64,000 bases of DNA, from the NCBI GenBank assembly GCA_014904985.1, contig MU129066.1:88139-152138 (forward strand), read 5' to 3'. The DNA is from Hydnum rufescens UP504. Its lineage: Eukaryota; Basidiomycota; Agaricomycetes; Cantharellales; Hydnaceae. Below the pieces are notes generated by a model. It made no database searches. It saw nothing but the letters and a program-made list of their open reading frames with translations, and was not told the DNA's origin. Every line of letters begins with the position of its first letter. The stretch's first letter is position 1. The translations under genes were made by a program, and so were the position numbers. Positions 9,575-20,919 of this stretch are shown here, one piece after another.

Positions 9575-11820
9575 CACACCAGCAACAAATACACTGGGTC
9601 TGAGGAAACAAAGGTCCAGATCTCGTCATGGGAATTTATCGAGAATGAACAAGTACGTACTGGCCATCCTTAGGATACTGTGTCCCCCCAAAACATGCTG
9701 GGCAGCAATATTGAAGGTAAATGCTGGGTCGAGTGTCGTTGGTCATTGGTTTGTGGTTTTCTGGATCCATGTGATATGATCGCATGAAAGGATTGGCAGC
9801 TAGATCTTCTAATGTAGGCATTGAATATGGGGGTAAGGGTGATAGAGGGGGGCTGATAGATGCGAGGATAGAGAGGGCCAGATGACAAGGCACAGATGTG
9901 ACGGACAAGATGAGGGACAAGATGATGAGGGAGCAGATGGGAAGGGCACAATCCAGATCCCAAAGAACCAGATGCCAAGGGGCTCGACAAGGGTCTGACG
10001 ATGAGGGGCAGACGACGAGGGCCAGATGATGAGGCTGGATGATGAGGGGCTGGACTATGACGGGGCTGGATGCATGCAGGGCGGTGTGAGGATGATGAGG
10101 GCTGATGATTTGAGGGGCTGGATGACTGATGGGCTGGATGATGACGGGCTGGATGATGATGGGGCTGGACTGCATGAGGCTGGATCGATGAGGGCTGGAC
10201 TGATGACGGGGCTGGATGATGAGGCTCGGATGATGAGGGGCTGGATTTGAGGGGCTGTGATGGGGTGATATGAGGGGCTGGACTGATGAGGGGCTGGATG
10301 ATGAGGGGCTGGATGATGAGGGGCTGGATGATGAGGGGACTGATGATGAGCTGGATGATGAGGGGCTGGATGATGAGGGGCTGGATGATGAGGCGAGACT
10401 GGATGATGAGGGGCGGATGATGACAAGAGGGAGAGGACTCACAAACCATGCTGTCCAGGGGCTGACTCAGGGGTGCACTCGCCTGTTTGCTCTTTTTCAC
10501 TAAGACAATGGCATTGTTCACAACTTCCTCCATAGAACTAAGTAAGATGTTGTAATATTGAAGTGCTTTTCCAAAGTGCCATTGTAGCATATCCTACAAA
10601 GGAGATATTAAGATAGAGTAAAGGTAGCTGGGTGATCTGTACCTCTCCATCTAGAACATGCCCTCATTTGCGCAAAAAATATCTGCAGTGCGCTTGTCCA
10701 CCTGTGGATGTTAGGCTGCTCGACTCTGAAGAGGGTTGATGTGAAGTCAAGGAGGTCGAGATCAATGGCTAACGTCAGATGAACTGGTGCTGATGGGAAA
10801 AGACCAAGTTCGAGGAGAAGCATCACAGCAGGACGGCAGCTGCAGACGTTTAGAGTAATCTCATTAATACCTGTATAGGAAGGAAGATGAGATAACGTTC
10901 ATGCCACTGGAATGATCAGCTGCATGCACTTTGAGTTCAAATACACATCACATGGAGTGTTCTTGGAGAACACCCTGCATTGCCATTGCATGGTGGTAAA
11001 CCAGCATTGAAAGACAATCCACTATCCCAGTTTGTTCCAGCAACCTGTCTGGAAAAGGGGACAATAAGGTGGGGAATGAGCTCATTCCATTGCTGTGCCA
11101 ATGCTCCATGAGATACTGAGCCATGTGACTTGGGCTGCTTTGCAGGTGTAGGGGCTTCGCTAACGAATAGATCATTCAACCCATCACTCTCCAATGTCGC
11201 AATAGGGTTCCAGCTGCGATTATCATCCTGCAACGATGTAGAATCAGGACAAGTGGAGACTCCGTTATCGCGATTTTCAGAAAGAACATCAGGGGCCAGG
11301 CCCACTGATGAGGTGACCTGGAGAGACAAATGTGAACATGGGGAGTGTGCTTAGAACCAATCATCCTATACAACCATGTCTCGCCTGAGTTGGCATCCTG
11401 ATGTAGTCCGTGTTTTTCATGTAACCTGGGTTTCTTGGGCAATATAGGAGGTACACAAATGTCATGAGCCGGAATCATATTGGGTGGGATTGCAGGGCTG
11501 GATGATGGTGCTGTCATACCAATGGATGAGAAAAATGACATTCCCATACCGACTTCTTCAAGGTCAGCTTGACAATCGATACTGCTGGAACGATGTGGAC
11601 GTTTGCAACTTGGGCGTGGGTTTGGATGGGGAGAGGAGTTCGGTAGAGAGGCAGGTGGCAATAAATCAGATGTATTGCTGAAAAAGTTTGGGATAATGAG
11701 TGGTTCAGATACAGCGCCAGGGTTTTTGGCTTTCTTCCGCAATTGTCGTGGCTGCCGTGGTTTCTGCGGTTTCGTTGCTGTCAGGGGAGCTGAGGAATTT
11801 GTGAATGAAGGATTTTGAGA
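9575..11820 (-). pseudogene. KDZ-1 transposase, N-terminal part (broken)
   Basis: Read on the minus strand from about 11,800, it starts with a basic, Pro-rich lead (KPRQPRQLRKKAKNPG). Then come a stretch resembling the KDZ N-terminal region (QQWNELIPHLIVPF, about 11,080), the segment LFPSAPVHLTLAIDLDLLDF (about 10,740-10,800), and an exon at 10,440-10,590 containing MLQWHFGKALQYYNILLSS. A long low-complexity repeat follows, then CCPACFGG near 9,690, the conserved CPACFGG motif ahead of the first catalytic Asp. These motifs and their order match KDZ transposases. Introns between the pieces are likely; frameshifts are present. Confidence 0.75.
10018..10435. repeat. 15-bp minisatellite expanded inside KDZ-1
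   Basis: About 25 imperfect copies of GAGGGGCTGGATGAT (+ strand) lie where the KDZ-1 coding region passes from its N-terminal part to the CPACFGG motif. On the minus strand the unit reads I-I-Q-P-L, H-H-P-A-P or S-S-S-P-S, depending on frame. All frames are open, so it gives several spurious long reading frames. Confidence 0.9.
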
Positions 11821-12385
11821 CTACCTGGTGACATGCCTTGGGGATTGTTATGTGAACACAATGAAACTGCGGCTGCCTGGACCACACCCCCATGGGAAGT
11901 GACATGTGGGTTTGAGGAGCGCCAGAAGGTGGTAGCATTGATGAATTTAAGCTTGAGGGGTGTGAGACATGGAGGATATGATTTCCATCCCATTGACCTT
12001 GTACAAGTGATGTTGGTGGTGGATGCTGAACTGCAGGCTCCCATTCAAGAGAGTTTGAGTTTCCTATCTGTTGCCAGTGGCCTAGGCTGCATTGGGATTG
12101 GCTTTTCATTGATAGATTGTGTAGGAGTTCTTATGCTCACATGAATTGACAAGCCTGCTCCAACCATAAGGGCCCTTCAACCCCACCAGATTTCTCGCTG
12201 ATGGGGACTGGTAGGGAGGCAGTTGAAATGACTGACAGTATCACTCATTCTGGAACGTCACACATAACTAGACTAATGAATGGAGTGACAAGCATAAGGC
12301 ATAAGAGGATTTTAGACAAAGCAGAAGTGGTGCAAGTACATTGACGTTCCACAGATTTTGCCATCATTAGCAAATACAGCAAATC

Positions 12386-12929
12386 TCACTCAACAGCATT
12401 GTCTGTAAGAAGGCTATAGAGAGTACCTATATCAGCCCACATCTCAGACATATCTGTGTGAAGACCGGAAACTTCGTTTCGAAACATGGCTATCTCCAGG
12501 TGAATGGCAGCCAGCTCAGCTCTTATGTGCTCAAGCTTCAAAATTATCTATTGTAAGAGAGATGGTGAGAAATAGTCTAGATGTGTAGAATGATGATTTG
12601 AACCTCAGATGTTTCTGGTATACCCTTTCTGGATTTGGTTGCAACAGGGTGGGAGGGAGACATCGAATCAAATTCAAACCTCACCGCGGGCTTGGATGGC
12701 GATGAAGATTTGGAGGATGATCGTGTGTTTTTCATTTGCTGGGCTGTCCGCTTTGAGGGGGAATCTGTATGAGCAGATCCTATTAGTTTTTGACTATGAA
12801 CAAAGTAATGATACTGTCCCACATACTGGAGGGTGAAGGTCCTGAGTGTTTGGAGTGTTTGGAGTGTTCAGAATGTGGCAAATGTCCTGAAGATTGCAAA
12901 TGCGACGTTTGTCAGGGCGACACTGCCAT
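12386..12929 (-). pseudogene. small coiled-coil protein gene, one TGA
   Basis: Three exons can be read on the minus strand. Exon 1 starts at ATG 12,929 and is Ser/His-rich (SGHLPHSEHSKHSKHSGPS), with a TGA at 12,912-12,914 where CGA would give Arg. An intron (donor GTATGT, acceptor CTAATAG) ends near 12,783. Exon 2 is basic and Ser/Pro-rich (RSSSKSSSPSKPAVRFEF). A second intron lies at about 12,545-12,605, with a weaker donor. Exon 3 is a clear coiled coil (LKLEHIRAELAAIHLEIAMF) ending at the stop at 12,386. Function is unknown. It sits just upstream of KDZ-1 on the same strand, next to a GRF zinc-finger gene. Confidence 0.6.
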
Positions 12930-12973
12930 CAAAGCCACAAACAGAAAGAGGAAAGAGATTAATTAACCACATG

Positions 12974-13054
12974 CTATCGCAGTGGGAATCCTGAGTATAC
13001 ACCACACAACAAGGGACACACAAGTCACACACCTATCGCAGTGGGAATCCTGAG
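12974..13054. repeat. 22-bp direct duplication ahead of a TATA box
   Basis: The 22-bp sequence starting CTATCGCAGTGGGAATCC occurs at 12,974-12,995 and again at 13,033-13,054, 59 bp apart. It may be a small tandem duplication or a doubled regulatory site. Confidence 0.7.
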
Positions 13055-13089
13055 AGATCGAAACTGGTGATCCCCCAACTGCAAAGGGC

Positions 13090-13097
13090 TATAAATA
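13090..13097 (+). promoter_or_regulatory. TATA-like box
   Basis: TATAAATA lies 74 bp upstream of an ATG at 13,171, and a pyrimidine-rich, CTTCC-repeating leader (13,120-13,165) sits between them. That is a normal layout for a fungal pol II promoter. The downstream frame is short, so the assignment is tentative. Confidence 0.4.
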
Positions 13098-13170
13098 CTA
13101 TTTCCTGCACACAGCCTCCAATCTTCCAGAGCCTTCCGCCATCTTCCATAACCTTCCGGATCCTCCTAGA

Positions 13171-13374
13171 ATGCCGGCTCCACAGCCCATCAGTCAGCCT
13201 CCACAGCCACCATCACTAAGCCTCACTAAGCTGACACAGCCGTGTTACGAATCCTGTGCGCACCTCCACATGGCTATGCCCCAACTTCCATATGTATCCC
13301 CCTTAGCATATGTACTTCCAAGGAAGTGTATGCCTGGGTACTCCAAAGGTGTCCAAAGTGTCAAAGGACCATAA
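13171..13374 (+). CDS. short Pro/Gln-rich reading frame, unknown
   Basis: This 67-residue frame starts MPAPQPISQPPQPP and follows a TATA-like box and a CT-rich leader. No domain is recognised. It overlaps, on the other strand, a frame with one strong hydrophobic segment (GVIVILAIIGISLIIIALVL, 13,545-13,640), so at most one of the two is likely to be real. Either could be the remnant of a small element-borne gene. Confidence 0.3.
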   Translation: MPAPQPISQPPQPPSLSLTKLTQPCYESCAHLHMAMPQLPYVSPLAYVLPRKCMPGYSKGVQSVKGP

Positions 13375-13499
13375 TGATGTGGATGGAGTACGGATTGGGA
13401 CAGGTGATGTGGATTCAGGGACTGGGGTAGAGGAGGAGGAGGGGGAGTCTGGATTGGCAACTCCATGGACTCACGTGGGGAGCGAGGGAATGACAGGTG

Positions 13500-14187
13500 C
13501 TGACAAGGGCGCCAATGCTGCCACTGGTTGACTACCCAGCCCATAGCCCGCTGGCCGAGGCCTGATAGAACAAGGGCAATAATAATAAGAGAAATGCCAA
13601 TAATGGCAAGGATGACAATAACCCCCATAGTGAATGGAGGGAGAGAGGAGACAAGAGCATTTGAGGAAGTAGGTGCCATATGATAGGGTCGATGAAGAAT
13701 GATACTCTGATGGGTAAGTCCTTAGGCAGAAGCAAATGTCAATTTGATCCTGACAACGTTTCCTGCTCAAAGTCGGACCCGTTACCCTCCACACCATCGT
13801 TGTTTGGCTCGGCTTCATCATCCTCAGCATCGGGGGTTGCTCAGCCTAGTAAATAAAAGACATGAGTCCACTGCAAAGGCACCCGGGGGCTGCCAAAGGA
13901 GGACACACCCAAACTGAGAAGGGAAAAAATCAGACTTGCGATGAATGAAGGAGAGCATGCATTCACCTTACAAAGAAAGCCACACTTGGAGCCACTACCG
14001 CATGCATAGAAATGTTTGTCTTGGTTAGGGCCTTCAGTGATCATGCAGATCCTTGCTATAACATCATAATTAGTTCAGTTTAGGAGAATAAACAGGGAAG
14101 GAGATGATACTTACTGAAAACAGAGCATTTGCACAGCAGCTTGTTGTTCCTGAACTCGACATTGCACTTGATTACCCACCTTCCCAT
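13500..14187 (-). CDS. GRF-type zinc-finger protein, possible C-terminal membrane segment
   Basis: Two exons joined by a 59-bp intron (14,056-14,114, donor GTAAGT, acceptor TATAG) encode NNKLLCKCS then RICMITEGPNQDKHFYACGS and KCGFL. The C-x-C, GPN-x-D/G, F-Y-x-C and C-G-F pattern is that of a GRF zinc finger, a nucleic-acid-binding fold seen in topoisomerase and APE2-type proteins. Exon 2 ends at 13,972 with donor GTAAGG. After another intron an acidic piece (DAEDDEAEPNNDGVEG) can be read at about 13,750-13,835. A frame with one hydrophobic segment follows at 13,545-13,640 and may be the C-terminal exon. The true start is uncertain. The gene is on the same strand as, and upstream of, the coiled-coil gene and KDZ-1. 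Confidence 0.6.
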
Positions 14188-14476
14188 GATTAGTTGGAGG
14201 TGAAGGTGAGAATTGGGGCATTGTATTTGCATCCATACAAGCCTGCAGGTAGAATATCTCAATGGGTACAACTGGAGGATGCAGAGCAATGAGAACTTAT
14301 GCGGAGTTAGATATTTGTTAGCCTGAAATGACAATGGACACCTCATTCTCTGAATCAGTGTAGGATCCACAAAGTTAGGTCCTGGGACATGGGGGAAGCA
14401 TAAGTGAGGGATTGGTAGCCCCAAGGAAGGGGATGGACGACCAAGTGAGGCTGCGGCCAAATTTGATTCTGCAGCC

Positions 14477-14605
14477 AGGCAGACCCACCTGTTCTGAGGA
14501 TCCCACGGCCTAATTCCGGGGTCCCATGACCTAATCCAAGTGTTCCAAGGCCTAACTTGGGTGTCCCCAGGCCAAATTTGGGTGTCCCCAGACCAAGAAC
14601 CCTGG
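14477..14605 (+). repeat. dispersed repeat A, copy 2
   Basis: This is the second copy of the repeat at 5,340-5,460, in the same orientation, with the GAGGATCCCA box and two to three GGGTGTCCCCAG units. With copy 1 it brackets the KDZ-1/GRF block. Confidence 0.8.
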
Positions 14606-14639
14606 AGCTTCTCAGGGCTACCACCCCCAAACCCCCGGG

Positions 14640-16008
14640 TTTTCTGGAGGGGACCCAGGGCTGAAAAATCAGCCCTGGGGAGCCCTATTTTTCAAGCAAA
14701 TAGATAGGTGAGTATTCCAAGTGTACCATCATAAGTTGTACCTCTGTAGGTAGGATGTGCCTATAGGGTATTACATAGCTAACTAGGTACTTAAAGGTGT
14801 TTGCCTAAGGTGAATTTAGGCATGTCTAATAAGATATTTTCTGGAGCCTTAGAGGTGTCTATCATCCTTACTGTGTGTCTACTGGTGTCTAAATCAACAT
14901 TTTGAGCCCAAGACCTCTGGTGGCAGTACTAATAGGTGTCTAATGTTGTCTAGATCCAATAATAATCCAATAATAATGGTGCTATTGTGGATGCATGTCT
15001 ACTAGTGTCTAAATTAGAACAAAGTGTAGAAGTACAAGCATATCTGGGTCAAAGAAACACTTTTTAGGCTATTTCAGCTCTAAGTCTTACCAGGCAGCCA
15101 CACTAGTAAAGCTGGGTGACCTAGACATGTAATTAGGTAACCTGGTAAGGCTCGCCTCAAGACTTAAGAGTCCTTTTGATCCATAAATGGTAGTCAATAT
15201 TGAGGGGAACATTAAGGGCCATAGCAACACCATTAGGAGATGCTGTGCTCTTCTAGAACATGGAATCCACCCTTCTAGAACCATTGCTGTGCTACACCCT
15301 TCTAGAATGTGTGAGTCATAAGATATTTTTAGAGTAGAACAATAAGTTCACTTAGGAACAATAGGCATATGAGTCATATATGAGTCATAGATGAGTCATA
15401 GGTTATTTTTAGGATAGAACAAAAGGTTCATTTCCCATCCTTCTATAACTAGACAGGGGAATGCTTTGTAATAGGGGCTCTCTGAAAGGCATAAAAGGAG
15501 GGGGAATCTTAGGTAGAAAGACAAGAAAAAGAGGGGATTCCCCAATATTCACTCTATTCTTCACACATTCAGATCACCTTAGCCACACTAGACTAAGTTC
15601 TACAGTAGAAAAGGAGAAATCTGACTTCACAAGTATTGGAAGACCAAGCCCTCAATAGCTTAAGCCTAGCATAAATAAGTCTAGCACAGCTTATCAAGAG
15701 GAAGATCTTCAGTACACTTGGAGAGGATTTAAGGCCCTTAGTAACCTGTAACAAGTCTTACCTAAGTTCTTGATCGACTTCACACCCTTCTCATGCTTTA
15801 GCCCTATCCATCAACCTTTCAACCTTTCACCTCTTTCATCCAAACACTCCACACACACTCTCTACCCCTATATCCAGTCCTTGATTCTTACGCCTATCTC
15901 AGTAATAAGAACCAGTTCCTTGTTGTTTACTAAAGACTAAGTCAAGACTCTGTCATTCGACTTGCTCTTGTTTTCTTCTGAACATTGGCAGAAAACTCCT
16001 AACAAAAC
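14640..16008 (+). mobile_element. candidate 5' LTR and leader of Gypsy-1
   Basis: This stretch has no gene and lies just upstream of a primer-binding-like site at 16,009. It holds a perfect hairpin at 14,651-14,673 (CAGGGCTGA/TCAGCCCTG), repeated GTGTCTA motifs, GAGTCATA repeats (15,367-15,405) and a TATA-like CATAAAAGG near 15,490. No matching 3' copy was found after the pol gene, so the LTR boundaries cannot be set. A 30-bp stretch at 15,028-15,057 is identical to coding sequence at 21,782-21,811. Confidence 0.4.
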
Positions 16009-16025
16009 TGGTGGTCCTTACAGGG
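16009..16025 (+). other. candidate primer-binding site of Gypsy-1
   Basis: TGGTGGTCCTTACAGGG starts with TGG, as expected for a site pairing with the 3' CCA of a tRNA. Gypsy-2 carries the identical 17-mer (63,468-63,484, minus strand) at the corresponding place before its gag. Conservation in two otherwise diverged leaders supports a functional role. The primer tRNA was not identified. Confidence 0.6.
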
Positions 16026-16212
16026 AAGTGGTTTTACCATTCTGACATAGGATTCTAGTCAAACTGGATACTCTAATCAACAATAACTCTACCAACTTCA
16101 ATTTCAATCTACTTACAAAATGTGACCCAACACACCCACAAATTACTCTTCAGACTCAGAGTCTGAGAATCCCAACACAACCAACATATGTTTTCAACCC
16201 ATTCCTCAAGGT

Positions 16213-17136
16213 ATGAGAACAGGTAACATTTTTCAATCTAGCTCAGTCATGCAACCTGGAAATAATAACCTAGAAGGTCATGAAATGATTTCTGAAAGGT
16301 TAGTTGTGCACTCTTCAATGCCTATGCCTTCATCCAGAGATGCTCCCAAGTTCACAGGAAGAAACCTAAGGGAATTCCTAGTGGACTATGAGATGGGCAC
16401 TGGGGAGGCAGGATGGGATGAATCCCAGAAGTGCAAGCAGCTACCTCTGTACTGTAAAAAGGCAGTCAGGGATCTAATCAGCACCTTTGAGGAAGTGACT
16501 TCTGGTCATGGATGGGATGCCTTAAAGAAAAGGTTATCTGATCTCTACCAACCTGATTACCACAAACCTCATTACACCAGAAGGGACATTGAGAGATTTA
16601 TCAAGAAGAAGTGGATAATCTCCAAGCATTCCCACTTTGCACAATACTATTGTGACTTCATGACTAAGGTCCAATATGTTAGGCCCAAACCTTTAAATTC
16701 TGAAGATAAGAATTTATTCTTTTGGGAGGGTTTGCCTAGGTCCCTCCAAAAAGATATATATGAAGATCTGAAGATTTCAAACCCTAACTTGGACCAGTCT
16801 GTAGCTCAAGATGTTGACATTATCAAAAAGATTGCTCTGTCTATCTTGGATAAGGATTCAGTTTACTCTCGGATTACCTATACCAGATCTCGAACATCTG
16901 ACTTTGAGTCTGATGATTCAGAAGATGATGAAAGGGAAACCCGAAAGCCAGCTAAATCTAAGAAGACAAAGAAATCTTCCAAAGACCTATACAGTGATCT
17001 TAAAGATAGTGATAGTGAAGACACTGAATCAGGCAATGACTCAGACAGTGAAAGCTCTTCTGAAGATGACCCTAGCAGCTCTGAAGATGAGAGGCAAAGG
17101 CATTGTTCTTCAAGGAAAGAGCGATCTTCTGTCTGA
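16213..17136 (+). CDS. gag: Gypsy-1 gag, N-terminal and central part
   Basis: This is a 307-residue open frame. Residues 35-230 resemble the helical capsid-like gag region of fungal Gypsy elements (FTGRNLREFLVDYE, YTRRDIERFI, FFWEGLPRSLQ). The last 80 residues are Ser/Asp/Glu-rich (SDSEDTESGNDSDSESSSED). The frame ends at a TGA (after RKERSSV) followed by more open sequence, so the stop is likely a mutated CGA. A frameshift lies between about 17,150 and 17,211, after which gag continues in the next frame with its zinc knuckle. Upstream in-frame codons suggest the real start may lie before 16,213. Confidence 0.85.
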   Translation: MRTGNIFQSSSVMQPGNNNLEGHEMISERLVVHSSMPMPSSRDAPKFTGRNLREFLVDYEMGTGEAGWDESQKCKQLPLYCKKAVRDLISTFEEVTSGHGWDALKKRLSDLYQPDYHKPHYTRRDIERFIKKKWIISKHSHFAQYYCDFMTKVQYVRPKPLNSEDKNLFFWEGLPRSLQKDIYEDLKISNPNLDQSVAQDVDIIKKIALSILDKDSVYSRITYTRSRTSDFESDDSEDDERETRKPAKSKKTKKSSKDLYSDLKDSDSEDTESGNDSDSESSSEDDPSSSEDERQRHCSSRKERSSV

Positions 17137-17210
17137 AAACCTGATAAGATCAAACATCACTATTCAGAAAAGACATCATCAGGTGAAATGTCATTGGAAA
17201 ACAGAAGTCA

Positions 17211-18524
17211 AGTGACCCTTGAGTAGAACAACTCACAGAAGATGTTAGGTGACTGACTCTTCAGCTTGAGACACATGACAAATCCCTAGGGTCTGCTCAA
17301 AAATTTGGCAAAAATGCGGCAGACACCAGGGGATCTGATGACAAAGTAGACCAACTGGCAGAAGAAGTAAGGTGATTGTCAAGGCGAATCTCTGAAAAAT
17401 CAATTGGAGAAGAAAGACCTGGCAGACTAGGGGGTAAGTGCAAATTATTTGATCCTGGAACCAAACCTAGATCAGATAATACCCCTAAGTTCTGCTGGTT
17501 CTGTAGACAGATGGGCACCCATGTACCTGGTATCAGGAACTGTCCAGAATGTCACCAATTGTTGAGAGAAGGCCTACTAATTGACAATGGGTATAGGATC
17601 TTGATGGCAAATGGTGACCAACTTCCCAGTTTCCAGGATCTTGGCAATGAAACTGTGGAGCAATATATCCATAAAATGCATCATAAAAAGGATACACCAC
17701 CCCATCAAAGTCATACCTCCTCTGCAACACTGGTAGCACCCTGGAGTCAGGCTCCAGATACAGATCATCATATAAACAACAGCAATTGGTTTTCCATGGA
17801 TGCTGAGCGAACTGAGAAGAAGAATGTCTGATATGACCCTATAGCAAGACCTGATCCTCATGTAACTTGGGCACCTTCTCAAGGGAAACCATATGTTGAT
17901 GTACCTCCTAGACCACGGCCTAACCCTCCTAAGGTTTTAGCACCTACACCTGCCCCAAACAGAAAAGATGAGACTGAAACAACAAAGGCCAAACCATTCA
18001 CACCTTCAAATCCTCCTACTATCCTGAAGCAAATGGCTGAGCCTAGGCCTCCCTTAGCTCATAAAAAGGGCATGAATAATCTACCAGATGAAGACATTGA
18101 AATGGTGGATGATTCAGGTGACAAAGGAAAGAACCAGGAGAAAGTCTACATACCCAGAAACCCTCCAAAGATGCAGTTCACAACTGATTTAAGGCAAAAA
18201 GTCAACATATGCCAAGTTATGGATCAGTTGTATGAACAAGAAGTTAAGCTACCTTTAGGAGTCATCCTAGGAATATCTGGGGAAGTGTCCAAAGAGTTTA
18301 ACAGTGCAACTCGAACACACAAAGACTATGTAGGTAAAGCTAATAGAGCCCAAGTGGTACAAACATATGAGGAAACAGATGAAAGTGATTACCACTTGGA
18401 CCTAGATGAAACTGACCCAGAAGAATGGCCAGACTCTAGCTATGGGTTCATGTCTCAAACTGTGGATGTTGGAGATGTGAAACATAACCTGGAGCCTGCT
18501 CTTCTTGCAATGGGTACAGGTTGA
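17211..18524 (+). pseudogene. gag: Gypsy-1 gag C-terminus with zinc knuckle, and spacer to protease
   Basis: One frame can be followed through TGA codons at 17,220, about 17,371, 17,829 and 18,522. It holds a C-x2-C-x5-H-x6-C zinc knuckle (FCWFCRQMGTHVPGIRNC), expected to bind the element RNA, then a Pro/Lys-rich spacer (18,030-18,160) and an acidic stretch (EETDESDYHLDLDETDPE). Gypsy-2 has the same knuckle. The TGA codons sit where Arg is expected. Confidence 0.85.
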
Positions 18525-18908
18525 CTAATAGTCAAGGTTGGAGCAGCCAAGCAAGTCTCAGCAATGATAGACACTGGATCTGAAATCTGTTTAATTTCCA
18601 GGCACATACAGGAAGCACTAGGCTTGCCCTTAGATCCTGCAGGAGCAGCCTGGGGAACTAAAGGAATAAATGGAGTCACTGAAACCCTGCATGGATGCTG
18701 CAGAAAGGTTCCTATTGAGATAGGTGGTCTTAGGTTTGACCATGCCTTCTTTATCAAGAAAGCTGGTTTAGGCAATGACTATGACCTACTCATGGGACAA
18801 CCTTGGCTGAAGGCTGTGGGAGCAGAGATTCTATTTGATGGAAGTGAGGATTCAGGACCTATGAAAATTCAATTTTTGAGAATGGGAACAAACTTGGAAA
18901 CTCAGTAA
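18525..18908 (+). CDS. Gypsy-1 aspartic protease
   Basis: The retropepsin active-site motif AMIDTGSEICLIS lies at residues 8-20 of this stretch (18,564-18,602), with the catalytic Asp intact. The second conserved element, DLLMGQPWL, lies at about 18,784-18,810. The protease would cleave the Gag-Pol polyprotein. It is in frame with the gag C-terminus, so gag and protease were one reading frame before decay. The active-site Asp is lost in the Gypsy-2 copy. Confidence 0.9.
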   Translation, partial: LIVKVGAAKQVSAMIDTGSEICLISRHIQEALGLPLDPAGAAWGTKGINGVTETLHGCCRKVPIEIGGLRFDHAFFIKKAGLGNDYDLLMGQPWLKAVGAEILFDGSEDSGPMKIQFLRMGTNLETQ

Positions 18909-20049
18909 TTGTCAATCTCCTTGTGGACCAAAGAATGTGAAGCCACAAAGCTCATCCAATCTGCAGAACTCATCAACAACTCACCTGATCGGGAGCACCT
19001 GAACCTCCTATCATTCCTAATTTCCCTAATCCACTACTTAACAACCCTGTTATTCCTTCCACCAATCACAATCCCACCTCTACTTGCTTGGTAGTCCAAA
19101 CACCAAACAATCAGCGACCATCTCATAATCCACATGCCATAGACAATCCACCTATCAACCAAGCTAGAAATGAGATTTTAGCTGCCAACACATCCTACCA
19201 TAATCACTCCTCTTGGCTTTGGTCCTACCAAGAACCAACACCAGAAGACATTGGCCAGGAGACAATCAGCATTAAAAGGAATAAAGGAAATAGGGTTAGC
19301 TCCATCCAAGTTGAGATCCCAGTAAGTGTGAACCACTCAGGAAAAGACCCACCTCGTGATCTCACACTTCCATGTGATCAAGATGAGACAGATGATGAGA
19401 CAGCTTACCTGGAAGTTGATGACCAGCTTCTATCTGAATACAGACAGTATGGTGCTCGACCTTCAAAAAATGCAGAAAACAATGAAGAACCTACCATCCC
19501 ATCCCTTGGATGAAAGCTCTCTGAAGCTCTCTGACTTCCAGAGACATGTTCAAGAGATCCAGACCTGGAGCACAATCCTTATCTCCTAGGAGTATCTATG
19601 CAAGAAGGAGGAATGCCTGCAGAATATCTGAATGCAGTCTGGCAGACCTCTGTGGCCTACAGAACACAGAATCTGGAGGACAATCTTGCACGTGTCTTAG
19701 CAAAAGCCAGAAACAAAGAAAGCAAAAAGTACACTGGACCTACAACATACGAACACCAACTGGCATGCACTATAGGATATTTTGTTAGATCTTCTGGAAA
19801 AGGGAAGTATAAACCAGTTGCCAAGAAGAAGCTGCCTATACCTATGAGTGTACCAGACCGAACCCCTGAAATTGCTACATATAAGCCCATCATGACATCC
19901 ACATTTAAAGCCCTTACCTACAAGGCCTCCTCCAATGAGCAAATTCCACTACACAGACTGACTCACCCCTGAGAGAATGGAGGTAATCATGAAGAACATA
20001 CCCCAGGATTTCCTTCAACCTCAGGAACTTGACTTGATGGTCTACATCC
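18909..20049 (+). pseudogene. Gypsy-1 linker between protease and reverse transcriptase
   Basis: Frames at 19,088-19,513 and 19,598-19,972 encode a linker. One part, YLNAVWQTSVAYRTQNLE, corresponds to LQNAWRSSASFAEKNLE in Gypsy-2 (59,466-59,858). No enzyme domain is recognised. Stops and at least two frameshifts separate the pieces. Confidence 0.75.
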
Positions 20050-20919
20050 TTGGACAAAATGAAAAAGCTATTTCCTTCACAGACAATGAATGTGGTCAAT
20101 TCTAAAAGCGATTATTTTCCATATTACATAATGGAGACAGTGCCACACATACCTTGGCACTTACCTCCAATCCCCATTCCCAAAGCTGTCAAACCAGACC
20201 TAATTGAAATGCTCAAATCCCAAGTAAAGGCTGGCACCCTTGAACCCTCTTGATCCTCCTATCACTCTCAAGTATTTGTAGTTGCCAAACCTAAAGGTGG
20301 TTGGTGAGTTGTCCATGATCTTCAGCCCCTCAATGCAGTCTCAATCCAAGATTCAATGTTACCACCAAATGTTCATGAGTTTGCTGAATCATTTGTGGGA
20401 TATTCAGTCTATGGTGTAATTGATCTCTTCTCAGGCTACCACCAAAGAGCCTTACACTGGGATTCAAGACCTTTGACTGCATGTCAGACTGAAACTGGAA
20501 ACATGCAACTCACATCACTTCCTATGGGCTATACCAACTCAATGCAAGAGTACCAACAAACAACTGTCCATACAGCATCCCACATGATCCCAGATTGTGC
20601 TGGTGTTTTTGTGGATGACATTGGACTAAAAGGACCAAAAATGCGGTACAATGACAAGCCAATACCGAAAACCCTGTAATATGACAATTCATCTGGGAGT
20701 ATGCCCACACCTTGAATGAAATGCTTGCAACATTCATAGAGGTAGGATGTACTGCAGCTGGAAAGAAACTCGTCTTAGCCACTCCAATGGTACACATAGT
20801 GGGAAACGTCTGCTCACTAGAAGGCTGAAGACCTCATCATGAAATTGTAACTAAGGTTTTAAACTGGCCTAGACCCCAAAGCCTTACTGATGTCTGAGCC
20901 TTTCTTGGGACAGCTGGTG
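20050..20919 (+). pseudogene. Gypsy-1 reverse transcriptase
   Basis: The RT domain reads FPYYIMETVPHIPW, SSYHSQVFVVAKPKGGW, VVHDLQPLNAVSI, VIDLFSGYHQRAL and, at the polymerase active site, FVDDIGLKGPKMRY (20,609-20,650). The F-x-D-D box is intact. TGA codons at about 20,252 and 20,307 interrupt the frame, and a frameshift follows the active-site region. It would copy element RNA into DNA. The sequence belongs to the fungal Gypsy group whose active-site loop is followed by G-P-x-x-R-Y. Confidence 0.9.

Noticed and set aside
9636..10590. Very long Ser/Pro/His/Ile-rich reading frames on the minus strand
   Set aside because: The 15-bp repeat opens every frame. Only the flanking pieces carry KDZ motifs, so the long low-complexity frames are not separate genes.
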